Shown here: positions 27,098 through 34,900 of the stretch, piece by piece
Numbering within the stretch: the stretch's first letter is position 1
Layout: every line of letters begins with the position of its first letter
DNA from: Flavobacterium fluviale
GTDB taxonomy: Bacteria; Bacteroidota; Bacteroidia; Flavobacteriales; Flavobacteriaceae
Assembly: GCF_003312915.1 (NCBI RefSeq)
Contig: NZ_CP030261.1
Span: forward strand, 3,162,001-3,226,000
Direction: 5' to 3'
Length of the DNA: 64,000 nucleotides
Translations under genes and position numbers: made by a program
Notes under the pieces: model-generated
What the model saw: only the letters and a program-made list of their open reading frames with translations
Database searches by the model: none
What the model was told of the DNA's origin: nothing

Positions 27098-30000
27098 TTT
27101 TCAGGTTCTTCTGGGGTTATTGTTGTGCATGTTATTATGTTGGTATTGATAATGTGGTTTTTAACAGACACTAAAATGTTTTTTGGACTTGACGGTGAGA
27201 GTGTGGTTAAAAAGTCTAAAAGCGGTATATTGGCCTTGTTGTTTTCGGTATCGTCCAGTATTTTAGGGTTTTCTTTATCTGTTTTTTTATCGATATAAAT
27301 TGCCATTTCAAGCGTCGATAAAAAGTCTACATAATGTAAATTTTCGATATATTCTATAACGATACTGCGCTGCAGTTCGACTCCAAATATGATTTGCTTA
27401 GAGGTGTCAAATGCCCAGGGGGATAAAAATTTTATAAGATCTTCGTTGAGCTTTTTCTTGTAAAGGTTCTCATCGTATTGGGGATAAAACTTCACATCCA
27501 GTTTGATTATAACTTTTTCATAATCAGGATTAATTACTTTTGCATGCACCTGCATTGAATTTTTAGAATTAATAAAACGCTCTATGCTGTTCAACACTGC
27601 GGTGCTTACTCTCGGCTCATAGATATCAAATACATTTTTGTCTACGATGTCTGGAATTACGACCAGCGTTACCTTTCCCGGCGTTAAAAAAGAGGTATTG
27701 GTGCCCGAAATAAAAGTATGGTTAAGGCATTTTACTCTAAAAATATTTGGAAATTCCTGTAAAATAAGATGCTCGTAATCCCAAAGTGTTATCGCCCTGT
27801 TTTTGTGTCGCAGGCGTTCACTGACACGCAGATAATAGGAGGGATCTGACTCCAAGGGTTTTCCTGAAAATGAATTAAAAGGCTGTTCGATACTTTTAAT
27901 CTGCGGCACTCTGGTAATTAATTTCGATATTGTTTTGGCGGGCAAGGTGCTGTCTAAATGCGATAAATTGTTGTTGTTATCAAAAAACTGCGCGGTAACA
28001 ACCTGAGTTTTTACATCGATAACTTTGCAGACCGCATCATATTCTTTGTGCATTTTTGCTTTTACCCAAATGGTATTGGCTGGAAAAAGTGTATTGTCAT
28101 TGGCTGCCTGCTTTGGAATATTAAATTTAACAATACCGGATTTTAAAAAGTTATCGATACCATTTGCCAAAATATCTTTTCCCAGATTTTTCCAATAATT
28201 ATCGCATAAGATGTACCATTCTACTTTTTGTTTTCCTGTAAAAGTGGGAACTGCGGTATTTTCGCTTCCTTCTAATATTTGAAATAATAATGAAATCTGC
28301 TGTGATATTTCGGCATCCTGAAGACCGATATAAAATTCGCCTCCATTGCAATAATCCGGAACCAGATAATTTGTAATAGGCGTGCCGGGATCTAATATTT
28401 CTTTATTGAGGGCTTGTTGTTTCAAATAAGAATGCTCTTCGCGCTGCCCAAAAGGAGCTTCATGAAACAATTTTATTCGGTTAGAATCATAGGCAGAAAC
28501 CTTAAAATCAATGTTTTCCTCCGCAGCATAATTCAGGCTGATGCTTTCTACAACGGGTGTATAAGGCTCATTCGGAATTGGTGTTGCGGGGTCTGCTGCC
28601 ACATTCATTATCGCCAAAGTATATATTTTGGGAAATAACGAATGCAAAAACGATTGATTTAAGGTCAATCGGATCGGGCCGCTTTTGCCAATCTCATAAT
28701 CGCTCCCTTTTAAATTGATAGTAGATTCAAATAATTGATCTTCTGCAGAATAATCAAATAAATTGACGTCTGTTTTTTGCTCCTGCCAAACTTCTTTATC
28801 TAAAACAGCTGCTGTTGCTTTAAAATAGTTGGCTGTAACAATTGGATCTCCAGTGTTTACTGTTGTTGAAGTGTTAGTTGCTGCAACAGCTTTTATTTCT
28901 GGATCACTTTTTTTTGCAGCTCCATCTTCAGGCTGGTTGACATTCAGTTTAGCAGCATTGTTTGCATTGATGAACATGGCATCAATAAAAATCCTTTTAC
29001 TTATTGTTTCTATAAAACTCTTTTTGTAGGCAGCATAATGCGTTTCGAATGAAATTGGAGTATTTTTCCACTTTATGTTAATGTCGGCTTCGGTCCATTT
29101 TTTTGAGAATATTTCAGGATAATTGATGACAAACGAACTGTTTTTTTCGGGTTGTGTTGTAAAAGGGAAAAAGGGTTTTGCTGCGTTCAGCAGACCAGTA
29201 TCACTTTCTAATAACAGCGATTTAACATCATTCACTTCCATTTTTACAGTAATGCTGTTTACTGTTTTTGTTACTAAACTTCTAAAAAGACTGTGTCCAT
29301 TTTTATCTGACGTATCGATTAAAAACCGAATAATAGGAAGTTCTGTCGAGAAAAATTCGCCTAAAACTTTCTGGTCATAACCAACAACTGCCGGATCATC
29401 TTTCGGAATCTGAAAAACCAATCTTAATTGGTTTCCATCAATACTAGAAGATTGAAATCCATTCTTAAAACCAACGTTTTTGCTAAGTCCAAAATTTTCA
29501 ATCCATCCTTTTTTACCGCTGTATAAAATTTTGATGTGGTTTAAAAGTTCATCTGTTGTAAAAGGAATATTTGAAAAATTAAAAACCTGATCAAAAGTAA
29601 TGGTGATGTCAATATTTCTATCACCTTCTTTAAGATTAAACAATTCTGAGGCAATTGCAAAACCTAATTTGGCATCGTCCAGTTCCGGATATTTCTCTTT
29701 ATCAGATGTATATCCAAAAGGAAACCAATATGGAGCGTCTTCTTTTAGCGGTTCGCCTTTTCCGTCAAGGGAATTTGCTATTTCACTGCATTTTATTTTA
29801 CCTCGATCAACGTCATTGTACACATTTTTCAGATACGCTATGCTGGTTTTATTGGCAATAAATTCTTCGGTGGTTTTGTATATTAATTTTTTGCCGTCGG
29901 GATCTTTTCCGGCATCAAGTTCTGTGTTTACGGCAATTTTCTCTTCGGCGATTTTTTTCGCCAGTTCAAAAATAATATTCACTTTGTCTGCTTTTGCGGG

Positions 30001-30468
30001 CAGTTTTTCGATTTGCAGAATGTCTTTATAGAAAAAATCTAAATGTTTTTTGGTTATAAGATTGAGTTTGTTTTGAGATAATTCTAATAATTTCAGAAAA
30101 CACACAAACAAGGTCAGGTGAGGAGTAAGGTCTTGGTTTATATGAGCATTCGATAATGTTTTGGTGATGTTTTCTTTTAAAGCAGCGTATTCTTTATCCG
30201 TTCTTTTCGGAATACCATACGGAAGATCTTCTTTTGAAAATCCGAAATAGCTGAAAAATTCCTGCCAGTTTCCTTCAGGGTTTTTATCGTTATTAGTATC
30301 AAAAAAGTTAACTTCTCTGGCAAAATTATAAGCAAATAACAGCCAGTCTTCAATAGTAAAATCATGAAGTTTTAAGTTGCCCGGCTCTAGTGCGTCACTA
30401 AAGCGTTCTTCCTGATTGACTCCATTTCTTTTAAAAATAACATTGTCTATGTGGCTGTTGGTACTCAT
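27073..30468 (-). CDS. eCIS baseplate protein (Afp11-like, baseplate J family)
   Basis: 1131 aa, the larger wedge protein (Afp11/Pvc11-type). The C-terminal third shows baseplate-J features: ESDPSYYLRVSERLRHKNRAITLWDYEHLILQEFPNIFRVKCLNH, then VTLVVIPD and KVIIKLDVKFYPQYDENLYKKKLNEDLIKFLSPW. The N-terminal part (SYFGFSKEDLPYGIP, ELSQNKLNLITKKHLDFFYKDIL) also fits. It begins 10 bp after the gp25-like gene. Together with the Afp12-like and gp25-like proteins it would form the baseplate wedges. Confidence 0.85.
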   Translation of the reverse strand: MSTNSHIDNVIFKRNGVNQEERFSDALEPGNLKLHDFTIEDWLLFAYNFAREVNFFDTNNDKNPEGNWQEFFSYFGFSKEDLPYGIPKRTDKEYAALKENITKTLSNAHINQDLTPHLTLFVCFLKLLELSQNKLNLITKKHLDFFYKDILQIEKLPAKADKVNIIFELAKKIAEEKIAVNTELDAGKDPDGKKLIYKTTEEFIANKTSIAYLKNVYNDVDRGKIKCSEIANSLDGKGEPLKEDAPYWFPFGYTSDKEKYPELDDAKLGFAIASELFNLKEGDRNIDITITFDQVFNFSNIPFTTDELLNHIKILYSGKKGWIENFGLSKNVGFKNGFQSSSIDGNQLRLVFQIPKDDPAVVGYDQKVLGEFFSTELPIIRFLIDTSDKNGHSLFRSLVTKTVNSITVKMEVNDVKSLLLESDTGLLNAAKPFFPFTTQPEKNSSFVINYPEIFSKKWTEADINIKWKNTPISFETHYAAYKKSFIETISKRIFIDAMFINANNAAKLNVNQPEDGAAKKSDPEIKAVAATNTSTTVNTGDPIVTANYFKATAAVLDKEVWQEQKTDVNLFDYSAEDQLFESTINLKGSDYEIGKSGPIRLTLNQSFLHSLFPKIYTLAIMNVAADPATPIPNEPYTPVVESISLNYAAEENIDFKVSAYDSNRIKLFHEAPFGQREEHSYLKQQALNKEILDPGTPITNYLVPDYCNGGEFYIGLQDAEISQQISLLFQILEGSENTAVPTFTGKQKVEWYILCDNYWKNLGKDILANGIDNFLKSGIVKFNIPKQAANDNTLFPANTIWVKAKMHKEYDAVCKVIDVKTQVVTAQFFDNNNNLSHLDSTLPAKTISKLITRVPQIKSIEQPFNSFSGKPLESDPSYYLRVSERLRHKNRAITLWDYEHLILQEFPNIFRVKCLNHTFISGTNTSFLTPGKVTLVVIPDIVDKNVFDIYEPRVSTAVLNSIERFINSKNSMQVHAKVINPDYEKVIIKLDVKFYPQYDENLYKKKLNEDLIKFLSPWAFDTSKQIIFGVELQRSIVIEYIENLHYVDFLSTLEMAIYIDKKTDKENPKILDDTENNKANIPLLDFLTTLSPSSPKNILVSVKNHIINTNIITCTTITPEEPEKCRYEPNI

Positions 30469-30478
30469 AGTTTAAACT

Positions 30479-30889
30479 TTAAATATTAGTGCCTTCTCCT
30501 TTGTAAAAGGGATAAACAAGATTGCTTCTTGAGTTTGTACTTCTTATTCTGTAGTCGATTATGACCAATAATTCCCCTTCTAAATCATCACCTTGTGTGA
30601 TGTCAATTTTTTCGACATCAATTCGGGGTTCGTAATATAAAATCGCCGTTTTTATGAGTTCTGAAACATAGGTTTTGAGTGTTCTGTCTAATGTTTCAAA
30701 AAGCAGTTCATCCATATTGCAACCGTATCTGGGCAGCATAATGCGTTCGCCTATTTTGGTAGAAAGCATGATCTCCAGGCTGCTTTTAATATCTGCTTCG
30801 TCAGTTGTCATGACGACCCCTTTATTGTTTCTTTTAAACTCGGGCGGAAAACTCCATCCGGTTCCTAAAAAAGCTTCTTTATTTTCCAT
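30479..30889 (-). CDS. gp25-like baseplate protein (Afp9-like)
   Basis: 136 aa counted from the ATG at 30889, 2 bp after the PAAR stop; a longer frame to 31144 lies inside the PAAR gene and has Arg/Cys-rich non-protein-like sequence, so it was rejected. Family features: FLGTGWSFPPEF at the N terminus, DIKSSLEIMLSTKIGERIMLPRYGCNMDELLFE, and YYEPRIDVEKIDI. gp25-family proteins bind sheath and wedge and start sheath polymerisation. Confidence 0.92.
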   Translation of the reverse strand: MENKEAFLGTGWSFPPEFKRNNKGVVMTTDEADIKSSLEIMLSTKIGERIMLPRYGCNMDELLFETLDRTLKTYVSELIKTAILYYEPRIDVEKIDITQGDDLEGELLVIIDYRIRSTNSRSNLVYPFYKGEGTNI

Positions 30890-30891
30890 GA

Positions 30892-31182
30892 TTAACCTAT
30901 TAAAACGGTTGGACATCCTATTACAATCGTACCGCCATGCGCAGTAGAATCTCCCATTCTTGCGGCTGGTTTTCCGCCAATCAGTACTGTACTGGAGCCG
31001 GCTATAATGCTGTCTGGCGGACCTGTACAAACGATCATGTCTCCCAGGCAGGCTGCAGGCTGGCCGCCTATTAATACTGTTGGTGTACCCGGCGGCAATA
31101 TTGGTCCGCCTACATGGGGGACAGTGGCGGTTACCATCGGGCAAACATGCATATCGTTGATTCTTGCGGCTGGAGCTCCCAT
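30892..31182 (-). CDS. PAAR spike-tip protein (Afp10-like)
   Basis: 96 aa from the ATG at 31182 (MGAPAARINDMHVCPM); the 14 residues before it run into the palindromic repeat and are not protein-like. PAAR signatures are plain: PAARINDMHVCP at the start and repeated TVLIGGQPAACLGD, TVLIGGKPAARMGD and TVLIG blocks, with metal-binding His/Cys residues. It caps the VgrG-like spike with a sharp cone. Confidence 0.95.
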   Translation of the reverse strand: MGAPAARINDMHVCPMVTATVPHVGGPILPPGTPTVLIGGQPAACLGDMIVCTGPPDSIIAGSSTVLIGGKPAARMGDSTAHGGTIVIGCPTVLIG

Positions 31183-31218
31183 AATTATTGTTTTAATTTT
31201 ATTAGGTGTATTTAATTT

Positions 31219-31354
31219 TAACACATAGAAACATAGTTTTGCAGCCTTTAAAAAAGGCGTTTCACTAATTTAGATGCACATAGTTATCTATATGTGGAAA
31301 CTGGTTTCTTTTACTTTCTTTTTTCGACATAAAAAACTATGTTTCTATGTGTTA
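31219..31354. repeat. Palindromic interspersed repeat, copy 2
   Basis: 136-bp element with the same 18-bp perfect terminal inverted repeats as copy 1 (17768-17905), but its interior is in the opposite orientation. It lies between the VgrG-like and PAAR genes of the eCIS operon, the only other large gap (207 bp) in that run of genes. It is non-coding. Confidence 0.85.
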
Positions 31355-31389
31355 AAAATATTTTTTTAATTGAAAGCAATTGAAATAAC

Positions 31390-33135
31390 TTAATTTATCT
31401 GTACAATACTGCCTTTTAAAATAGCTGTTGCCGCCGATGACATTTCTACGCCGGCACTGCCTTCGGCTTTAAATTGGGCCGTTGCTTTTAGGTTTACATT
31501 GGTGCCTTCAATTTTGACATCGCCTGCTGCTTTTATCGAAATATCGCCCGCACTTTCCATCTTTATTCCTGCGCTGTCAATGGTAATCACGTTAGAATTT
31601 TCGTCTTCAATAACTATAGATCCTTTGTCTTCGTCCAGTGTTATTTTTTTGCCTGCCGGAGTTTCAATGGCTATCGATTTTTTCTCATCATCAAAGAGCA
31701 CTTTCATTTCGCTTCTTGTAAAAATCCCTTTTTGATGGTTATCGTCAGCTGCTTTTAGAGGGGCAGGTTTTGCACTGCTGTGAAGCATTCCGAGTACAAT
31801 TGCATCATTAGGATCTTCGTTGATGAAGCCAATAATTACTTCGTCTTCAATTTCTGGTCTGAAAAAAGTACCTCTGTTGTCACCTGCATCCAAGGCAGCT
31901 ACTCGGCACCAAATGCCCTGTTCTTCGTTATTGATAATCGGTATTTTTACCAAAATGCGGTCTTCGCCGTCGGGATCGTCCTGCAGCTGGGTGACAATAC
32001 CAATATGCAGTCCTTTTATGGATGGAATTATTCCTGAAGCCGATGGCGTATTGATATTATAAGTTTCAGAAAACCATTCAGGATTCAATCCAAACTGCGC
32101 GTTTACAGTCCAATTGCCGTTTGCAATTTCATGGAAAACGCCCGTAATATAGGCTTTGCCGTTAAAACGATCTCCTACGCCTTCAAGTGTAATAATCGTG
32201 TTGGGTTTTACTGCGGGAATGCCTTGAAATTTTACTCTTCCGCGAACTTTTGAAAGCTGCTGAAATAATAATTTTGCATCGGCCCAATCCTGTAATTCGG
32301 TATCGGTAACATTACCGCCGTGACGCAGTTCTAAATTTTCGAGCTTTACGACATCAGATAAATTCGAAGGAGCTAAATTTCCATTGAGACTGACGCTCGG
32401 ATCTTTGGCTTCCATTTCTAATAATTCCTGATTGGAGGCATTCCAGCTATAGGATGAAACTTTAGCAAACTGATTTCGGGCATCCATTTCGGCATCAAAA
32501 TCGAGCATACTGGAACCAAAAGCCACTGTTTCAACTGGTGAGAAAGCCAAATCAGGTTTTTTTATCGAAATTTTTCCGTTTTCAACAAAACATAATTTTC
32601 CATTAGCCTGCGCACGCGAGACTATAAAATCCCAGTCAGAAGTGTTGTACTGCACTAACTCTTTGTGACTATAATTGCTGCTTTCTACCTCTTTTTGCAA
32701 ACCGTACGTACCTATAATTTCTTCAAAAACATCACTGTCTTTGACATCATAAAAATATTTGCTTTTTCTGCCGATAGTCAGTTTTACAGCTTCGTCTTTG
32801 CATTCTACAATTAACAGCGATGAATTGTCTTTTATTTTTATGGAATGTTTTACAACAATTCCTTTGTAAATGGTTTCTTCGTCACTGTGATAACCTGCTT
32901 TTATTTCTATTTTTTTTCCTGGAATAAGCAGATCTTCATTACTTAATTTAAAATCTTGCGCAGCGGCATCACCATCAGTCAAAATAATCTGCGCCATAGG
33001 TATTCTGTTCACCTCATTATGAACCACAATGCTCATTACTTGGTAAATACCAGAGAGTTCATTTCCTTCAATGAGTAATTTGTGCGTAACTAAATCTGCA
33101 CTTTTACTGGTTTGTATGACGCCGCTATTGTTCAT
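31390..33135 (-). CDS. VgrG-like spike protein (Afp8-like)
   Basis: 581 aa. The N-terminal half is a gpD/gp27-type hub (residues ~15-340, with VQYNTSDWDFIVSRAQANGKLCFVENGKI). An OB-fold gp5-like domain follows (GLHIGIVTQLQDDPDGEDRILVKIP...GIWCRVAALDAGDNRGTFFRPEIEDEVIIGFINEDPNDAIVLGMLHS), and the tail is a repetitive beta-helix (KITLDEDKGSIVIEDENSNVITI, GIKMESAGDISIKAAGDVKIEG). It directly abuts the LysM baseplate gene. A trimer of this protein makes the central spike that carries the PAAR tip. Confidence 0.93.
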   Translation of the reverse strand: MNNSGVIQTSKSADLVTHKLLIEGNELSGIYQVMSIVVHNEVNRIPMAQIILTDGDAAAQDFKLSNEDLLIPGKKIEIKAGYHSDEETIYKGIVVKHSIKIKDNSSLLIVECKDEAVKLTIGRKSKYFYDVKDSDVFEEIIGTYGLQKEVESSNYSHKELVQYNTSDWDFIVSRAQANGKLCFVENGKISIKKPDLAFSPVETVAFGSSMLDFDAEMDARNQFAKVSSYSWNASNQELLEMEAKDPSVSLNGNLAPSNLSDVVKLENLELRHGGNVTDTELQDWADAKLLFQQLSKVRGRVKFQGIPAVKPNTIITLEGVGDRFNGKAYITGVFHEIANGNWTVNAQFGLNPEWFSETYNINTPSASGIIPSIKGLHIGIVTQLQDDPDGEDRILVKIPIINNEEQGIWCRVAALDAGDNRGTFFRPEIEDEVIIGFINEDPNDAIVLGMLHSSAKPAPLKAADDNHQKGIFTRSEMKVLFDDEKKSIAIETPAGKKITLDEDKGSIVIEDENSNVITIDSAGIKMESAGDISIKAAGDVKIEGTNVNLKATAQFKAEGSAGVEMSSAATAILKGSIVQIN

Positions 33136-33828
33136 CTATTGTTGTTTTTGCAGAGGTGGGAAAAATATTTTCTGGCCGATTTGTAATTTTCTGAAATTAA
33201 TTAGCTTGTTCACTCTCGCTACTTCGAGATAATATTTGGAGTCGCCATAGATTCTAAAAGACATTAACGGAAGCGTATCGCCCGCTTTTACAATTCGGGT
33301 ATGCGTTAAATCTGGAGATTGATTGTTTTGCTGTTTTGCCCGTAACTCATCTTCAACAACTCCTTTAAATTTTCCTTTTGCAATGGCTCTAATGGGCGTT
33401 CCATCAGGTCTGAAAAGTTTATATTCAATCGTCATGTCCGTAAGAGAACCTTTAAACAACAGACTTCCCCAGGCAATTTTTAAATAATTGGGCTTATGTT
33501 CAGTTCCGTTATAGTCTAAAATTACTTTTCTAAAATGCTCAATATCTTCAATAACACCATTTTTGGTAGTTTCTTTGCCGGCAATAACGCCTGTTCGGTC
33601 AAATACAAAATCTAATTCTAATTCTTCTGGAGCAATTGCTGCAAATCTTGGCGCCGGACTGCTCGTTCCGGGAGCCTGCGTTGTGTCTTGCGCTATTTTG
33701 TAATGAAAAGTATATTTTTCGGGATTCATCAAAGTAATGAACTCTTTAATATCCGAAATTGGATTGTTGAATTGAGGATCGCTGTAAGCAATAATCTTCA
33801 GTTTCTTTAATTCTCCAGTTGTGGTCAT
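33136..33828 (-). CDS. LysM-containing baseplate protein (Afp7-like)
   Basis: 230 aa from the ATG at 33828; an upstream TTG at 33852 overlaps the previous gene and is less likely. The C-terminal LysM-like domain reads VKAGDTLPLMSFRIYGDSKYYLEVARVNKL, ending in GQKIFFPP. The N-terminal part is the conserved eCIS domain (IAYSDPQFNNPISDIKEFITLMNPEKYTF). It links the inner tube to the spike hub, like gp53 of T4. The start comes 1 bp after the DUF5908 stop. Confidence 0.9.
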   Translation of the reverse strand: MTTTGELKKLKIIAYSDPQFNNPISDIKEFITLMNPEKYTFHYKIAQDTTQAPGTSSPAPRFAAIAPEELELDFVFDRTGVIAGKETTKNGVIEDIEHFRKVILDYNGTEHKPNYLKIAWGSLLFKGSLTDMTIEYKLFRPDGTPIRAIAKGKFKGVVEDELRAKQQNNQSPDLTHTRIVKAGDTLPLMSFRIYGDSKYYLEVARVNKLINFRKLQIGQKIFFPPLQKQQ

Positions 33829-33829
33829 A

Positions 33830-33988
33830 TCAGCGTTCTTTTTTTCGTTCAATAATTTTCATTACCTGCTCGACACAATCAGCTACGGTATCTTTTTCAG
33901 TATTAGAAGAAGAAGCTGGTTTTGTACCCGAATTTGAGTTTTCGCTCACATTTATTTTAATGTGAAGCTCTTTGATTTCAATTGGCAT
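33830..33988 (-). CDS. DUF5908 small eCIS protein (Afp6-like position)
   Basis: 52 aa from the ATG at 33988, giving MPIEIKELHIKINV, the family's typical first strand; a longer frame would overlap the tube gene. A Ser/Asn-rich middle and a charged C-terminal helix (VEQVMKIIERKKER) follow. DUF5908 proteins are found between the second tube protein and the LysM protein in eCIS loci; the role is unknown. Confidence 0.8.
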   Translation of the reverse strand: MPIEIKELHIKINVSENSNSGTKPASSSNTEKDTVADCVEQVMKIIERKKER

Positions 33989-33995
33989 GGCAGCA

Positions 33996-34442
33996 TTATT
34001 TTTGATGAAGTGTGAAATAATTATAAGCGAGTTCAAAGCTCTCGACGACAATTTTGCTTTCTAAAGCACTTAAATCCTCAACTGCCCATTTTACGGGATA
34101 GGCATGTATGACTTTCCAGTGCATTAAAGGTTTATGGTTCTGATCTAAGAGTTTAACCGTTAAATCTACGGGCTTAAAATCGAAATTTTCTAAGGCTTTT
34201 CGGCACCAGTCAATTACTTCAGAATCAATAAGAATCCCTCTTTTTAAAACCAAATTTGGATATTTGGTTTTTACCGGAAGTTTGTGTTTAAACCTATTTT
34301 CTCCACCCTCGACAATTTCTTCGGTTTCAAGATCTACAGAAAGTCCTGATACCGATTGAAATTGATGGTCTTGTTCTTTTGTGCCCAGCTTATCAAATTC
34401 AACGAGAAAATGAAAACCTACGGGTGGATAATAATTAGCCAT
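33996..34442 (-). CDS. eCIS tube-initiation protein (Afp5-like, gp19 family)
   Basis: 148-aa T4 gp19-type tail tube protein: PPVGFHFLVEFDKLG, FQSVSGLSVDLETEEIVEGGENRFKHKLPVKTKYPNLVLKRGI, and the closing LSALESKIVVESFELAYNYF. It is the more diverged of two tube paralogues and, as with Afp5, probably forms the first ring that joins tube to baseplate. It is preceded by the main tube gene with 2 bp between stop and start. Confidence 0.9.
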   Translation of the reverse strand: MANYYPPVGFHFLVEFDKLGTKEQDHQFQSVSGLSVDLETEEIVEGGENRFKHKLPVKTKYPNLVLKRGILIDSEVIDWCRKALENFDFKPVDLTVKLLDQNHKPLMHWKVIHAYPVKWAVEDLSALESKIVVESFELAYNYFTLHQK

Positions 34443-34444
34443 AA

Positions 34445-34873
34445 CTAGTCATTTTGAATAGATAAACCTTCGTGGACCAACTCCATTGACTCGATGGCAA
34501 CTTCGTTTCCATCAGCTTTTAAATCAGTTGACTGCACTTTTGCAGGCCATGCGTTTTTTACTTTCCAGGTAATTACTGGTTCGTGTTCCTCATTCAGCAA
34601 TTTGATGGTAATATCCCTTCTTTCGATGGTGTTTAATTTTACGGTATTCCACCAGTTGTAATATTCATTATCACTTTTAAAAGTGCCTCTTTTAAGGGTA
34701 ATGTTAGAGAACTTCTGCATGCCCGGCATTTTGATTTTGCTGTATTCGGGACTTGCGCCCTGACGGTACTCAATAACTTCAGTTTCTACATCTAATCCGG
34801 AAACTTCTGTAAAACCTATTTTTGTTCCACCCCAGTCAACTGAGAAATGAAACTTTGGTAACGGATAACTCAT
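34445..34873 (-). CDS. eCIS inner tube protein (Afp1-like, gp19 family)
   Basis: 142 aa, the main tube subunit. Family features: PKFHFSVDWGGTKIGFTEVSGLDVETEVIEYRQGASPEYSKIKMPGMQKFSNITLKRGTF, and EVAIESMELVHEGL at the end. Hexamers stack to form the rigid inner tube whose lumen carries cargo. It lies 27 bp after the sheath gene. Confidence 0.94.
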   Translation of the reverse strand: MSYPLPKFHFSVDWGGTKIGFTEVSGLDVETEVIEYRQGASPEYSKIKMPGMQKFSNITLKRGTFKSDNEYYNWWNTVKLNTIERRDITIKLLNEEHEPVITWKVKNAWPAKVQSTDLKADGNEVAIESMELVHEGLSIQND

Positions 34874-34900
34874 GATTTATATTTTTTAATGATGATTTAA

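Noticed and set aside
30890..31144. N-terminal extension of the gp25-like gene (221 aa reading)
   Set aside because: It lies in another frame of the PAAR gene and has Arg/Cys/His-rich composition; the ATG at 30889 gives the normal gp25 length.
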